A DNA stretch of 64,000 nt from Dugong dugon (taxonomy: Eukaryota; Chordata; Mammalia; Sirenia; Dugongidae): contig CM057462.1 of assembly GCA_030035585.1 (NCBI GenBank), positions 92,463,234-92,527,233 on the forward strand, read 5' to 3'. The position numbers and the translations under genes are program-made. A model generated the notes under the pieces. That model made no database searches. It was not told the origin of the DNA and worked only from the letters and a program-made list of their open reading frames with translations. Position 1 is the first letter of the stretch. Every line of letters starts with the position of its first letter. Of the stretch, positions 31,811 through 44,005 are shown piece by piece.

Positions 31811-32450
31811 TCTTTCATGTGTCACTGATGAAGTTTTTGAGTGATGTGTCTCATCCTATTTTCCCAGAAGCCCTGTGGCTTTTATTTCATGATTTTGCGT
31901 AGTATGGTGATTTTTAGGAACTCATGTGCAGTGTTATATGTAGCATAACTGACTGTATCTAAAGCAGTTAGCACAATTTCTAGCAGACAACAGGCACTCA
32001 GTAAAAGATATAATCAATATTAATCTATTTAGGTACGATTTTGGATTGGGGTGGGGACAGCTAGTTAAAGCAATTAATCACTTTGATTATGAGCGTAATA
32101 GCACATTTATTTGAATGGAAGGGTTTTGGTGCTTTTATCTTTGCTAAGTATGTGCTGGTCAGATTACTCATGGGGTGTTATCAGTGACAAACCATGTATG
32201 TCCAGAAAAGAGCAAACTAGGAAAAGAAAAGGCATGAAAATGACCTTCAAACAGTTAGAGGGCTGCCTTAGGGAAAAGGATTACTTTGTTTTGTGGAGTT
32301 CAAGGGCCAGTGGGCAGGTGTTTTCAGGGCTCTGCTCTGCACAGGGAAGAACCTCAGAATAGTCTCTAGGAGTTAGAGTAGTCTCCAAGCTCCAACTGGC
32401 TACCCTGGGAGGGGACTCAGACATAGATCTGGAGGTTCTAACTTTAAAGT
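31811..32450. other. No gene recognised
   Basis: A short L2-like end (ACAACAGGCACTCAGTAAAAG, near 31990) is visible. The 83-codon frame at 32111 starts with a hydrophobic stretch but matches nothing I know and has no promoter-like context. Confidence 0.4.
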
Positions 32451-32665
32451 AGGAGTCCCTGGGTAGTGCAAATGGTTAAATGAGCTTGGCTGCTAACCAA
32501 AATGTTGGAGGTTCGAGTCCACCAGAGACACTTTGGAAGAAAGGCTTGGCGATCTATTTCCAAAAAATCAGCCATTGAAAACCCTATGGAACACAATTCC
32601 ACTCCGATATACATGGTGTTGCCATGAGTTGGAATCGACTCGAGGGCAACTGGTTCTGGTTACTG
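32451..32665 (+). mobile_element. AfroSINE, long form
   Basis: GGAGTCCCTGGGTAGTGCAA, GGTTCGAGTCCACCAGAGAC, CATGAGTTGGAATCGACTCG. Confidence 0.92.
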
Positions 32666-33246
32666 GTACCTTTAAAGTTATTTATTTTTTTTTAAGGTAG
32701 CATGCAAGAACAGATAACTGCAGGGCTGAGCAGAGTACATTTCAGTTAGAAACAACCCTAAGTTTCCCAACAATACTTCGACTTTTGCTTGTCTTTTTAG
32801 TAGGCTAAAGGAATAGCTATCACATGTGCATATTTATACACTGATTTCTTTAGTTATGCCCTTGAAATATAAAGACTGTGCTTTACAAATATTTATGGCT
32901 TCTGGCATGCTTAGGAATAGTGAAATTATACCAGTGCTTTTCTTCCAGAGATTTCTTCCCCCCCTTATTATCCCCCCCGCCTCTTTTTTTTTTCAACTCA
33001 GGAAGAAAACTCCATTAGTTGCTAATCTGGCTTTAATTTCCCTCTAGCATCCTGTATAGCTTTTGTCTTCTCCACGGTAGCCAGGCTGTCAAGCTTCTTT
33101 AATAAGGAAGATATCACCCTAGACTTAGACCCTCTTTGTAAAGCTATGGTGGAGCTAAGGAAGCCAGGGGCACTTGAGTTGAGGGTTAACAGGGTCTACC
33201 TTAAATATTTAAAATGGGGTACCCTGAGGTTGCAAACTTGAAAGCT
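32666..33246. other. No gene recognised
   Basis: Contains C/T-rich patches near 32955-32995. Otherwise apparently unique. Confidence 0.4.
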
Positions 33247-33454
33247 TGTTATTGTTAGGCACTGTCAAGTCGATTTTGACTCCTAGCGACCCCATGTGAC
33301 AGAGTAGAACTGCCCCACAGGGTTTTCTTGGCTGTAGTCTTTATGGAAGCAGATCACCGGGTCTTTCTCCTGTGGAGCTGCTGGTCGCGTTTGAACCGCC
33401 AGCCTTTCAGGTAGCAGCCGAGCGCTTAACTGTTTGCACCAGCAGGGCTCCCTG
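33247..33454 (-). mobile_element. AfroSINE
   Basis: GCACTGTCAAGTCGATTTTG to CACCAGCAGGGCTCCC. Complete with some head divergence. Confidence 0.9.
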
Positions 33455-34307
33455 CAGTATCTCAAGGAGAATTATTTTTGGACTCCTAGATGATCTAGAA
33501 TTTAATTATACGGAGAATTCTGCCTTTCTACCAGTGCATACAATTCTAGGTTTCTATTTGATGTTCCTATTAAGAATAGAAGATGTTCCAAACATTTGAT
33601 TCCATTCAATTTGTTTTCCCGCTGTTCGCAGAAGGGATACTACTGTTCATATGCTAGGTCTTAACAAAACTACAAAAATGTCTTAACAAGATGACATTTT
33701 TGAAATGGTAACCATCTTGCTCTGATGCTTTAAAAATGAATGTTATCTACGTTTTTGCTTCTATGAAGAGCACATGGGATTTAGGCTTGCTCTTTAATTA
33801 ATTTTTCCAAAACTAAGGGTCATTAAATTTCTTCCTCTGAGAACTGGTCTGGTCTCCCCTGCCTCTAGCTCTCTGTCTGGAAAATGCAGATAGGCTTTTT
33901 ACGTGGGGACTGTTGTGCTGTGTGTGTTGGCTGTAAGAACATGTGGTAAACAGATGGCTGAGCCTGACACCTGAGGCTGAGGCATTCTGATGGGCTGGCC
34001 TGGACTTGTGGATAATGACCTGAAGGAATTGGACTGGCAGTGCCATATCTCCCAGCTACTAGCCACTAGCCAGGATGATCCTGCTTGGAGAATGACTCTT
34101 ACCAACATTCTTCCAGTCTATCCCTGATGGACATGGTTGCACATAACATTCATGTGAGTCAATAATTGACTGGAGCAGGCAGCCCCAACTGGTCAACCTC
34201 CCTGCTTAGACTGACTCACCACTTGTTTTCACCTCCTTCCTCATCTAAAGCCCTGTAACTACAAATAAGGCAATCACATCTATTTTGATGCTTTTCTCTC
34301 TTTTTTT
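33455..34307. other. No gene or repeat recognised
   Basis: Apparently unique. Confidence 0.4.
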
Positions 34308-34517
34308 AGCCTGTTGTTGTTCTGTGCCGTCAAGTCGTTTCTGACTCATAGCCAGTCTATGGGACGGAGTAGAACTAACCTATAGGATCTCCTAGGCCTT
34401 AGTCTTTGGGGGAACAGATTACCAGGTCTTCTCTCCTGAGGAGCAGCTGGTGGATTTGAACCACTGACCTTTCAGTTAGCAGCCGAGTGCTTAACCATTA
34501 CACCACCAGGGTTCTTT
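34308..34517 (-). mobile_element. AfroSINE
   Basis: GTGCCGTCAAGTCGTTTCTG to ACACCACCAGGGTTCT. Confidence 0.9.
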
Positions 34518-34529
34518 TTCTTTAGCCTA

Positions 34530-34755
34530 GCATAATGGCAAGAACACGGACTCCGGAGGCCTAGGTTTAAATCCCAGCTCTATTATTTATCAGTTTTGTG
34601 ATTTTGGGCAGGTGACTTAATCTCTCTGAGCCTTTGCTTACTTATTTTAAAAATGTTTGCAATCATCCCTAACTACCAGGGCTGTTGAGAAAACATCATA
34701 TAAATTGTCTAGTATAGTGCCAGGCACATAGAAGGCCTTCAGGAAATGGGATCCA
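34530..34755 (-). repeat. MIR SINE, nearly complete
   Basis: TTAAATCCCAGCTCTATTAT, TTAATCTCTCTGAGCCTTTG and GTGCCAGGCACATAGAAGG. Confidence 0.82.
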
Positions 34756-34929
34756 CACAAACTTTACCAATTACCTTTTTTGACTAGGTCATGAGTCCCA
34801 GTTGCAGTATCTCCAGAGAAAAAGATTAGATAATTGTGCTTTCTTTTTGTGCCAGCCTCAGTCCTAGGCCCAGGGTCTACGAGATGAGTCAGAGAAGTCC
34901 CTAACCTATGAAGACGCTCCCAGCTTTAC

Positions 34930-35140
34930 TTAAACCCATTCATTCAACAAATGTTTTGATACCTACTGTGTGCAAAGCCCTGTGCCCTTGGGGAAGATAC
35001 TAAGATGACTCAGTCACTAATTCATTCCGCATATATTAGTCATCTGGTGTGAACCAGCTATTGTTCTAAGTACTGTGGGTAGAAAAGCATGTAAGACAGT
35101 CCCTCCCTTTGAGAAGCTCATAGTGTGGTGAAATACACCT
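34930..35140 (-). repeat. L2 LINE 3' fragments
   Basis: CATTCATTCAACAAATGTTT with TACTGTGTGCAAAGCCCTGT, then a second start at about 35028 (AATTCATTCCGCATATATTA). Two overlapping L2 relics are likely. Confidence 0.65.
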
Positions 35141-35259
35141 AAGTGTGGGAATAGTAAATGGAAAGAGAATATGATCTGGTTGTTGTTAAAATGTACTTGC
35201 TTTGCTGGATAATATAGGCTGCATACAACAATGTGGGTTGCATTTTTCTAAGTATTTAC

Positions 35260-35712
35260 ATCTTGAAACAGAGCTTTATTGAGACAGCCCTCTCATTTTA
35301 CAGCTGAGGAAACGGAGCCTCAGAGTGGTTAATGCATCACACATTTTAGGAAAAAGTAAAGCTGCGACTAGCCTCACAGCAACTTCTATTTGTGTAGAGA
35401 CTAAAGTTGAAAACACCCTTTGTTTCATCTGGATTCTATTGTTATCAGTAGCAGCAGAGATATTTTAATTTGAAAAAGATGCTCTTTAGGTAGCCGAAAG
35501 AGGTAGAATTTCAGATCTGTTCCTTGCTTTTTGTGGACTATCTCATTCCATCCTCCCAACAGCCTCACTGGGGTAGGGACCATTATGAGCTTAAAAAACT
35601 TGTCCAGGGTCCCACAACGTCACAGATAGAGCCAGACAGTCAGAATTTGAACTCATGTCTGCGACTCCAGAGTCCAAGCCCTTAACCTCTGCACTGTACC
35701 CCATCCACGATT
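35260..35712 (+). repeat. MIR SINE fragments
   Basis: ACAGCTGAGGAAACGGAGCC near 35300 and ATTTGAACTCATGTCTGCGA near 35645 are MIR core and end wording in direct orientation. The middle is unassigned. Confidence 0.65.
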
Positions 35713-37250
35713 CATCCTTATTGTTGTACTATCTGAAAGCTATTGTAGGCTTTTTAAGACAGTTTGTAGAAAAGACATAACGTCATGAATCATTTTTAGG
35801 ACCTGCTTATCTGAACCAGTGGGAAAAGCTAAATTTATGCACAACAAGTAGCGACTACAGGTACTGGAATGCCAAATGAGTCAGGCTATAAGAAGGAAAA
35901 AAAGTTATGATCCTCTATACCCAGTTTCTTATGATTTTATAATCAGAGGGGAAATTCTGAGAAGATGAGCATACAGCCCAAGAGATGATACCCAAGTCCA
36001 GAGGCCATAAAAGGAAAGATTTTCTACTAGTCTAGGATGCCTTATTGCCGAATTTCTGTGTCTGACACACATCAAATCTGAAGTTAATTTCTTAAAATCA
36101 CAGATGCCTTCATTAAAGAGCTTAAAATTCTGAAGGTGGCTGCTCCACAGCCAAACAAAAACACCCCTTGGTTCCTTTGTGACCATTAACGCAATTGACT
36201 TTCCCCCTTTTAAGAGCGGTCCCCTCCTATTTCTCCACCTCCTCTTTCAATTAATTCATGTTTATTTTGTGAAAAGCTTATGGGCTGTTTGAGATGATAC
36301 TGCTGAAGGCTGACAACCACAAATAACACGCTCTTATGGTGGTGAATGTGTGAGCGTGTTTGAACTTTCTGTTAACCAACATCAAGACACTGGAGCCCTG
36401 TCCTGGGTGAGTGGCAGGGAACGCTGGGCTTAACTTGGCCAAAACAGCAGGGAGCTAATAGAATGTTTCTGCTTCTCTCCTAGAAAGGTAGTTGGGCATC
36501 TGTACTTCCCACTGAACTCTAATTTCTACCCTGCTTTGAAATTCTGTGTGTTCCGTCTGTGAGAGCCATATGACAAATGTTCACTATGTCAGATTTGTTT
36601 TCATTTTAAGCTACATATGAACTTGACCTCCACAGTAGGGCTGTGTTAATTTCCCAGAGCTCTTCCAATAATTGTATTTTTTAAAAAATGTGCATACTAT
36701 TATTCTTTTTTGGATTGTGTTATGACTGGTGTTTTGAAAATGGGTTAGAGGATTACTGGTTGCATATGGGCTAATGTGTATGTGATGCACATTCCCAGAT
36801 GTAAACAGCTGCTGAAGTCCATTATATAGTTTGTATAGCTCTTCCACTTCACCAGACTCAACTGAATAATTTCTGGTTGGCAGAGTAGGTTTTTTTTTTT
36901 TTTTTCCCCCTCAACAAAGTTTGGATAAACTTTTCTTAAAAGCAGCTTTAATTTTGTAATATTGATATATTTATATTGATAATTCATTGTTTATGGCTGC
37001 CAGAAAAAAGTGTGTATTCAATTGTGTACGAGCTAAATTACTCTTCATTTTAATGTTTGTGTGGGATCTGCACCATCCATTCAAGGTTTCAAAGATCAGG
37101 TCTATACTGCCAGAGTGCTTGTAAGTAATCTTTACTTGGAAAAACAGACAGTTGGTTGGTTTAAAGGAGAGAGGGACAACTAAGTTGGACAGGGAAGCCA
37201 GGTCTTCACTATATTTTTAAATGGAATTATTCTGGAATGTTTTTGGTAAA
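35713..37250. other. No gene or repeat recognised; about 1.5 kb free of SINEs
   Basis: Only a poly-T near 36892-36906 stands out. The absence of lineage-specific insertions is notable in this dense neighbourhood. Confidence 0.45.
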
Positions 37251-37325
37251 AAAAATGACTTCCTTCCTTCTTTCCTCTCTCCCTCTCTTCTCCTTCCCTC
37301 TCCCCTTCTCTCTTTCTTTCTACTA
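37251..37325 (+). repeat. Pyrimidine (CTTC/CTCT) tract
   Basis: CTTCCTTCCTTCTTTCCTCT and onward, nearly pure C/T for about 70 bases. Confidence 0.85.
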
Positions 37326-37504
37326 ATTACCTATGTATCTGTAAAACAAATACTCCAAACATTTAAGAAGTGTGAAAAGTATAGATCTTGGAAGAGATTT
37401 GTTTTCAGTGAACATCCCTGAAAGGGTTACGTAAAGGCGGTTGTTCAGTTGTCTCGATTGGTTGTTCTTCTGGAGTCCCCCGTCTTTCTACTACCCCATC
37501 TTCT

Positions 37505-37930
37505 TCTTTTTAAAGTTAGTTTTTTGTAGTTAAAGATGTATAAATAATATATGTTTATCAAAGAAAATTCAGAAAATAGAGAAATATTAAGAAATTGAAA
37601 AACAATCAAATCTCCCTTAGGCCCCTATTACAAACATAAACATAATCACTTTTAATATTTTTGTATACTTCCTTCCAGGCTTTTTTGCCATATGCATACT
37701 TTTTTTTTTTTTTAATTCCATGGATGTGATCATCTTGTAGACACTTTTTTGTATCTAGCTTTTTTTTTTTTTTTACTTAATATGACAATATTATTTTCCC
37801 TTGTCTTTATAAATATTGTCTTTAATGTGTGTGTGATATGACCCTGAGCGTGCACAGCCTGCATAGTTTATTTAACTGTTATTCTGTGGTGGATGTTGAG
37901 GGTAGTTTACCTCCACTGTCTTTGAAAATC
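37505..37930 (+). repeat. Old LINE (L1M-like) 3' fragment
   Basis: TTTATCAAAGAAAATTCAGA and TCACTTTTAATATTTTTGTA with two poly-T runs resemble old L1 3' text. Confidence 0.5.
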
Positions 37931-38499
37931 AAAAACAAAGAAAAAAGTTCAAGATGACCCAACACTGTGGCTGTAGATTTTAGTTGTCTGTTACAGTATT
38001 TGTTACAGTATTCATATGGGAATGAAAAATAAAAAAATAAAAACAAATTTCTACATCTGAGAGGAGGGTATATAAAACTATAATTAAGGAAGTGTATATG
38101 ATCATTAAGAAATGAGGGTCAGTAATAGACTCATTTTATTTCATAAACGTGCCTCAGAGCTTTAAACCCCGAACTCCTTGACTTCAAATCAGTTTGGGTT
38201 TCATGGGTCAGTTCACAATGCACCATGATTTTGCCTTATACAATATCCAGTATGAGGCATTACATCTTCCTTCCTTGAATCGCAGGATCTGTGAACTAGG
38301 ACCTCAGCCAGCCTAGAAAAGTATGTCTCCTTGTCTGTTTAGATATTTGCGAAGAACCTTTCAATACTGAGTAGAAGAGTATTCGTTGTTGTGGGTTAAA
38401 GGTAAATGCTTCCAAATATGCCTGTTCTTTTCTTTTAAAAATAAGTCATAAAAATATATTCTTCCTGAAAGGACATTTTGGCATAGGACTCTGGGTTTA
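37931..38499. other. No gene recognised
   Basis: AT-rich, apparently unique. Confidence 0.4.
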
Positions 38500-38665
38500 C
38501 TTCCTGTTTCACCACTTTCTGTTGCGTAATCTTGGACAAATTACTTGACCTGTCTAGGTGCCATTTTCTCATCTGGAAAATAGGACTAATACTACTACTC
38601 ATTCATAGGTTTGTTGGGGTGGTTTCAATAAGTTAAAACACAATGGGTACTCAATAGTTTTAACT
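38500..38665 (-). repeat. MIR SINE
   Basis: AAATTACTTGACCTGTCTAG, TTTTCTCATCTGGAAAATAG, then CACAATGGGTACTCAATAG. Confidence 0.78.
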
Positions 38666-38812
38666 ATTCAACAGGCTCCTGAAGTTCTGAATTCTTAGCC
38701 CTTTAGACCACTTTAACAGCATTCACAGCGTTCTGCACTATTCCTCAGTGGCTTTTCTATGAATATGTCTTCCCCAGCTGGCTAATGACGATGGTGATAA
38801 TACTAAACCAAA

Positions 38813-39008
38813 CCTGTTTCAGCTGAGTTGATTCTGATTCATAGTGACCCTGTACGATGGAGTAGAACGGCCTAATAGGGTTTCCCAGGCTGTAATCTTT
38901 TTGGAAGCAGACTGCGACATTTTTCTCCTGTGGAGCAGCTGGTGGGTTTGAACCGCCAACCTTTCAGTCAGCAGCCAAGTGCTTAATCATTGCACCACCA
39001 TGACTACC
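38813..39008 (-). mobile_element. AfroSINE
   Basis: CTGAGTTGATTCTGATTCAT to GCACCACCATGACTACC, with GTTTGAACCGCCAACC intact. Confidence 0.9.
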
Positions 39009-39405
39009 ACTTACTGAGGCAATATTATATGCTAGGTGATCTACATGTATTATAAAATTTAATTGTCATCATAATTTATGGGGTATATATTATTTATTAC
39101 CTCCTTTTCACAGGTGGGAAACCTTGGTGGCATAGTGGTTAAGAGCTACGCCTGCTAACAAAAAGGTCAGCAGTTCGAACCCATTGGGCGCTCCTTGGAA
39201 ACTCTATGGGACAAGTTTGCTCTGTCCTACAGGGTAGCTATGAGTTGGAATCGACTCGATGGCAGTGGGTTTGTTTTTTATTGGGTTTTTCACAGGTGAG
39301 GAAAGTAAAGGTAAGAGAGGTTAAGTAACTTGCTCGAGGTCATAAAATTGCCAAACGTGGATATAGGAATTAAATTCTGGTCTGTCTTATGTGCTATTGC
39401 TTTGC
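39009..39405 (+). repeat. MIR SINE split by an AfroSINE
   Basis: ATTATATGCTAGGTGATCTA and CCTCCTTTTCACAGGTG before; TTTTCACAGGTGAGGAAAGT and AAGTAACTTGCTCGAGGTC after. TTTTCACAGGTG is duplicated around the insert. Confidence 0.82.
39117..39290 (+). mobile_element. AfroSINE, short form, in MIR, 12-bp target duplication
   Basis: GGTGGCATAGTGGTTAAGAG, CAGCAGTTCGAACCCATTGG, TGAGTTGGAATCGACTCGAT. Flanked by TTTTCACAGGTG on both sides. Confidence 0.93.
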
Positions 39406-39473
39406 TTTTGTAAACTTCTTTAAGGAAAGGACTTTTATACTTTTTAGATATCTTACAACTTTTAGCACAGTGT

Positions 39474-40079
39474 CTTAGGCTGAGCTCTCGAGAGAAACAA
39501 AGTCAATGAAGCATGTACGTATATATAAAGAGAGAGAGATTTATCTCAAGGAAATAGCTCACACGGTTGTAGAGGCTGGCAGGTCCCAGGTTTGTGGGTC
39601 AAGCGTTAGGCTGGAGGCTTCTCCTGACTTATATAGATACAGGAGCTGACAAACCCAAGATTGGCAGGTCACATGGCAGGCCGCTGGCTCACGGGCTGTG
39701 GAGGCTGATGAATTCCAAGACTGGCAGGCAATACGGTAGGCTGCTGGCTCAAGATCCAAGAACCAGAGGTCAGATGATGATGAGCTGGATGCAGGATCCA
39801 GAGCAAAAGCCAACGAGCTTTCCCAGAACTTCTGTATTTATTGGATGCAAGCCACACCCCCAAGGAAGCTCCCCTTACAACAGATTGGCTGATCACATCA
39901 GATCACGTCATGGAGGTGATTACGTTATATCACAAAATGGAAGATAACTACATCATTACATAATGGCCAAATTACATTATTACGTTGCTGCCAAACTATA
40001 TCATTACCTAACTGCCAAACCACTGAGAATCATGGCCCAGCCCAGTTGACACACATCTTAACCATCACAGTTCCTTGCT
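39474..40079. mobile_element. LTR-like repeat, related to the 51508 element
   Basis: TGTCTTAGGCTGAGCTCTCG at the left, TTATCTCAAGGAAATAGCTC inside and AACCATCACA at the right match the layout at 51508-52094. Its middle holds near-repeats of GGCTGGCAGG / GACTGGCAGG units, possibly an internal array. Confidence 0.6.
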
Positions 40080-40088
40080 CATAGTAGG

Positions 40089-40596
40089 TGTCATGGACTG
40101 AATTGCATCCCCCAAAAATATCTGTCAACTTGGCTGGGTCATGATTCCCAGTGTTGTATAATTGTGTAGCATTCTGTAATCTAATGTGATTTCCTTATGT
40201 GTTGTAAACTCAATCACTATCTGTGATTTAATAAGATGGATTAGCGGCAATTATACTGATGAGGCGTGCAAGATTGGATAGTGCCTTAAGCCGATCTCTT
40301 TTGAGATATAAAAGAGAGAAGTGAGCAGAGATACACGGGAACCTCATACCACCAAGAAAGCAGTGCCAGGAACAGGACGTGTCCTTTGGACCTGAGGTTC
40401 CTGCGCAGAGAATCTCCCAGACCAAGGGAAGATTGATGACACGGACCTTCCTCGAGAGCTGACAGAAAGTGATCCCCTGCAGCTGATGCCCTGAATTTGG
40501 ACTTGTAGCCTACTGGACTGTGAGAGAATAAACTTCTCTTTGTTAAAACCATCCACTTGTGGTATTTCTGTTATAGCAGCACTAGATGACTAAGAC
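40089..40596 (+). mobile_element. Solo LTR, MaLR-like, lineage-specific
   Basis: TGTCATGGACTGAATTGCAT to CTAGATGACTAAGACA. GTAGG and GTAGA flank it (4/5). It differs from the 24679 and 42564 copies in its first third, matching instead the minus-strand copy at 60755. Confidence 0.8.
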
Positions 40597-40667
40597 AGTA
40601 GACCTTCAATTAAAAAAAAAATATATATGTGAAATATATGAGAACTTGAAATTTTTTTCCAGTAAGA

Positions 40668-41552
40668 AAACCAGAACACACTACAGGTGAAGTCAGCACA
40701 ACTGGACTAAACCAAAGCTAAGAAGTTTCCTGAATACAGTCAAATACTTTGAGGGACAGAGTAGCAGGGGTAAGGGTCTGGGGACCATGCTTTCAGGGGA
40801 CATCTAGGTCAATTGGCATAACAAAGCTTATTAAGAAAATGTTCTGTATCCTACTTTGGTGAGTGGCATCTGGGGTCTTAAAAGCTTGCAAGCGGCCATC
40901 TAAGATGCATCAATTGGTCCCAACCACCTGGAGTAAAGGAGAATGAAGAACACCAAAGACACAAGGAAAGTATTAGCCCAAGAGACAGAAAGGGCCACAT
41001 AAGTGAGAGACTTCATCAGCCTGAGACCAGAAGAACTACATGGTACCTGGCTACCACCAAGACCGCCCTGACAGGGAACACAACAGAGAGTCCTGGATGG
41101 AGCAGCAGAAAGATGGGGTGCAGAACTCAAATTCTAGTGAGAAGACCAGACTTAATGGTCTGACTGAGACTGGAGGTACCCCGAAAAGCATGGCCCCTGG
41201 ATTCTCTATCAGCCCAGAACTAAAACAATTTCCAAGGCCAACTCTTCAGACAGGGATTGGACTAGACTGTGGGACATAAATTGATACTTGTGAGGAGTGT
41301 GCCTCTTAGCTCAAGTAGATACAAGAAACCGAAGGGGCAGCTTCCGTCCAGAGGTGAGATGGGAAGGCAGAGAGCATTAGGTGCTGGTTGAATGGACGTG
41401 GGGAATCAGGGACAGAAAGAAGGAGTGTGCTATCACAGAATGGGGTGGGCAATTAGGGTCACATAACAATGTATGTATAAAATTTTGTATGGGAGACTAA
41501 CTTGAAATGTAAACTTCATTTAGACTACAACAATTAAAAAAAAAAAAAACAA
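40668..41552 (+). mobile_element. Young L1-type 3' UTR, longest copy here
   Basis: Includes GGGGTCTTAAAAGCTTGCAA, CAGCCTGAGACCAGAAGAAC and AGACCAGACTTAATGGTCTG, and ends in a run of about 14 A bases at 41536. Defines the order of blocks found truncated at 10315 and reversed at 25618. Confidence 0.78.
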
Positions 41553-42340
41553 CCAACAGTACTACTTTTTAAAAACCATGGAATTATGATTCTTAGAATT
41601 GTGTTCTGCTTCTGTAGTGCACATGGGAGAATGATAAATTTGTAATTATTTGCGTATGAAACTGGTTATATTTCATGTGAAACCAATTTAGAGACCCTGT
41701 ATTTGAGACCCTGATCTGAGAACATCTGGATTAGCCTGACAGAGGTCATTGTAGGAGCAACTTTAATTTAAACAAAGGCTACAACTGATTCTAAATCTGT
41801 TTTTGGCCATTTGTTTAACAAACATTTATTTAGCATATGCTTTCTGCCAAGGCCTCTGCTGGGTGCTGAGGATTTAAAGATGAATATGATGGAATGCTCT
41901 GCCCTTGGCTCACTGCAGATCCCAGCAAACTTTTTATACTTTGGATAGAGGATTTTATCCATTTTCATGGTTTCAGCTACCCTTGATGCTGATGACTCCT
42001 GTATTTAACTCAGCCCCTTCCCTTTTGACTTATTTATTTAGCTCTTTGTAAGGTATTTTCACATGGATGTCTCATAGGCATCCAAACTCATCACGCCCCT
42101 AAATGAATTTATTATCTAATCCCCAGCATCCCCTGTGCCCCAACTTTGCACCTGTTATATATTCCATCTCAGTTGGTGGTACCACTGTCCTTGTTCACCC
42201 AAATGGGAAAACCAGAAGAAATCTTCGATTCTCTTTTTTCCCTTATCTTCTACATTTAGTCAGTCACCAATCCTATTTCTTTTTCCTCTTAAATATTGTC
42301 AAGAACTGTGAAGGATTTGAGAATTTACCCTATTTGCACA
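41553..42340. other. No gene recognised; L2 piece at 41805-41895 (minus)
   Basis: AACAAACATTTATTTAGCAT and GCCTCTGCTGGGTGCTGAGG show an L2 end in reverse. The remainder is unassigned. Confidence 0.5.
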
Positions 42341-42563
42341 GTTTCATGGATGCTGCCTGCCACAGTGTCATGGAAGCTGGCAGAAAACACGAGACTCCTG
42401 GGTTAGAAGCAGAGGACTTTATTACTCACAGCAGTAGCTGCAGCTAGAGTGTCATCATGTTCTCGCACTAGTTGCCCAAGACCCAGTTCCCTTAGGGTGA
42501 CACAAAGAAGGCCAGGTGACACCTATACACGCAAAGCATTGCATTATAGGAGAGGAACCCTGA

Positions 42564-43046
42564 TGTCATGGTTTGAATCATGTCCCCCGAAAAATGTGTG
42601 TATCAGTTTGGCTGGGCCATGATTCCTGGTACTGTGTGATTCTCCTGTATGTTGTAAACCTGCCTCTATGATGTTAATGAGGGAGGATGGGTGGCAGCTG
42701 TGTTAGTTATGCAGGACCTGATCTACAAGACTGGATTGTGTCCTGAGGCAATCTCTTGAGATATAAAAACAGAAGTGGGCAGAGAGACAGGGGGACCTCA
42801 TACCATCAAGAAAGCAGTGCCGGGAGCAGAGCGCATCCTTTGGACCGGGGTCCCTGTGTAGAGAAGCTCCTAGTCCTGGGGAACACTGAAGAGAAGAAGG
42901 CCGACAGAGAGAAAAAGCCTTCTGCTGGAGCTGACGCCCTGAATTTGGACTTTTAGCCTACTTTGACTGTGAGGAAATAAATTTCTCTTTGTTAAAACCA
43001 TCCACTTGTGGTATTTCTGTTATGGCAGCACTAGATGACTAAGACA
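42564..43046 (+). mobile_element. Solo LTR, MaLR-like, perfect 5-bp target duplication
   Basis: TGTCATGGTTTGAATCATGT to CTAGATGACTAAGACA. CCTGA occurs at 42559-42563 and 43047-43051, the exact 5-base duplication expected of an LTR-retrovirus-type integration, with TG and CA ends. Confidence 0.9.
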
Positions 43047-43071
43047 CCTGAGCATAGGGGACCTAAGTTTT

Positions 43072-44005
43072 CTTTTTTTTTTTTTTAATTGCACTTCAGG
43101 TGAAGGCTTACAGAACAAATAGTTTCTCATGAAACAGTAGTACACAGATTGCTTTATGACATTGGTTAACAACCCCACAACATGTCAACTCTCTAACTTC
43201 TCAACCTTTTTCTTTTGGTGAAAATACACGTAGACAAAGATACACCATTTCAAAAATTTCTACATGCACAGTTCAGTGACATTGACTACGTTCTTCCAAT
43301 TGTGCTGTTATTTTCACTTAAGATGAAGGCTTACGGAACAAAATAGTTTCTCATTTAACAGTTACTACAAATGTTGCCCTTTGACAGTGGTTAACATCTC
43401 ACAACACATCAACAATATCCTTACTCAAACTTGGGTTCCCTATCACCAGCTTCCTTGTCCCCTTCTGCCTTCTGGCCCTTGTCACTGGACTATTGTACCT
43501 CGTTAGTCCCATTTGGTTTTACGGGGCTGTCCACTCCTAGGCTGAACGGTGAACCTTGGAGATAAGTTCACCACTGAGCTAAAAGGGTGTCTGGGGGCCA
43601 TACTCTCGGGGTTTTTCCAGTCTCCTTTAGGCCAGTAAATCTGGTCTTTTTTTTTGTGAGTTGGAATTATGTTCTACATCCTTCTCCAGCTCTGTCCAGA
43701 ACTGTCTGTTGTGATCCTGGTCAGAGCAGTCTGGTGGTAGCCGGGCACCATCTAGCTGTACTGGACTCAGTCTGGTGGAGGCCTTGGTAGCTGTGGACAA
43801 TTAGTCCTTTGGACTAATCTTTTCCTTGTATCCTGTTCTCTTCATTCTCCCTTGCACCTGAAGGGATGAGATCATTGAAGTATCTTAGATGGCCGCTCAT
43901 AGGCTTTTAAGACGCCAGGCACTACTCAGCAAGGTAGAATGTAGAGCATTGTCTTTATCAGCAGTGTTATGCCAGCTGAGCTAGATGTTCCCCGAGACCA
44001 TGGGA
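43072..44005 (-). mobile_element. LINE 3' end, 13-bp target duplication
   Basis: GGACCTAAGTTTT at 43059-43071 and 44006-44018 is exact. Begins with a T-run (tail complement), then CACTTCAGGTGAAGGCTTAC, shared with 25866-26272. Later GTAGCCGGGCACCATCTAG is shared with the young L1 at 25618. Confidence 0.9.

Noticed and set aside
32111..32362. Small frame beginning with a hydrophobic, signal-peptide-like stretch
   Set aside because: Short, no family resemblance, and no supporting context; expected by chance in 64 kb.
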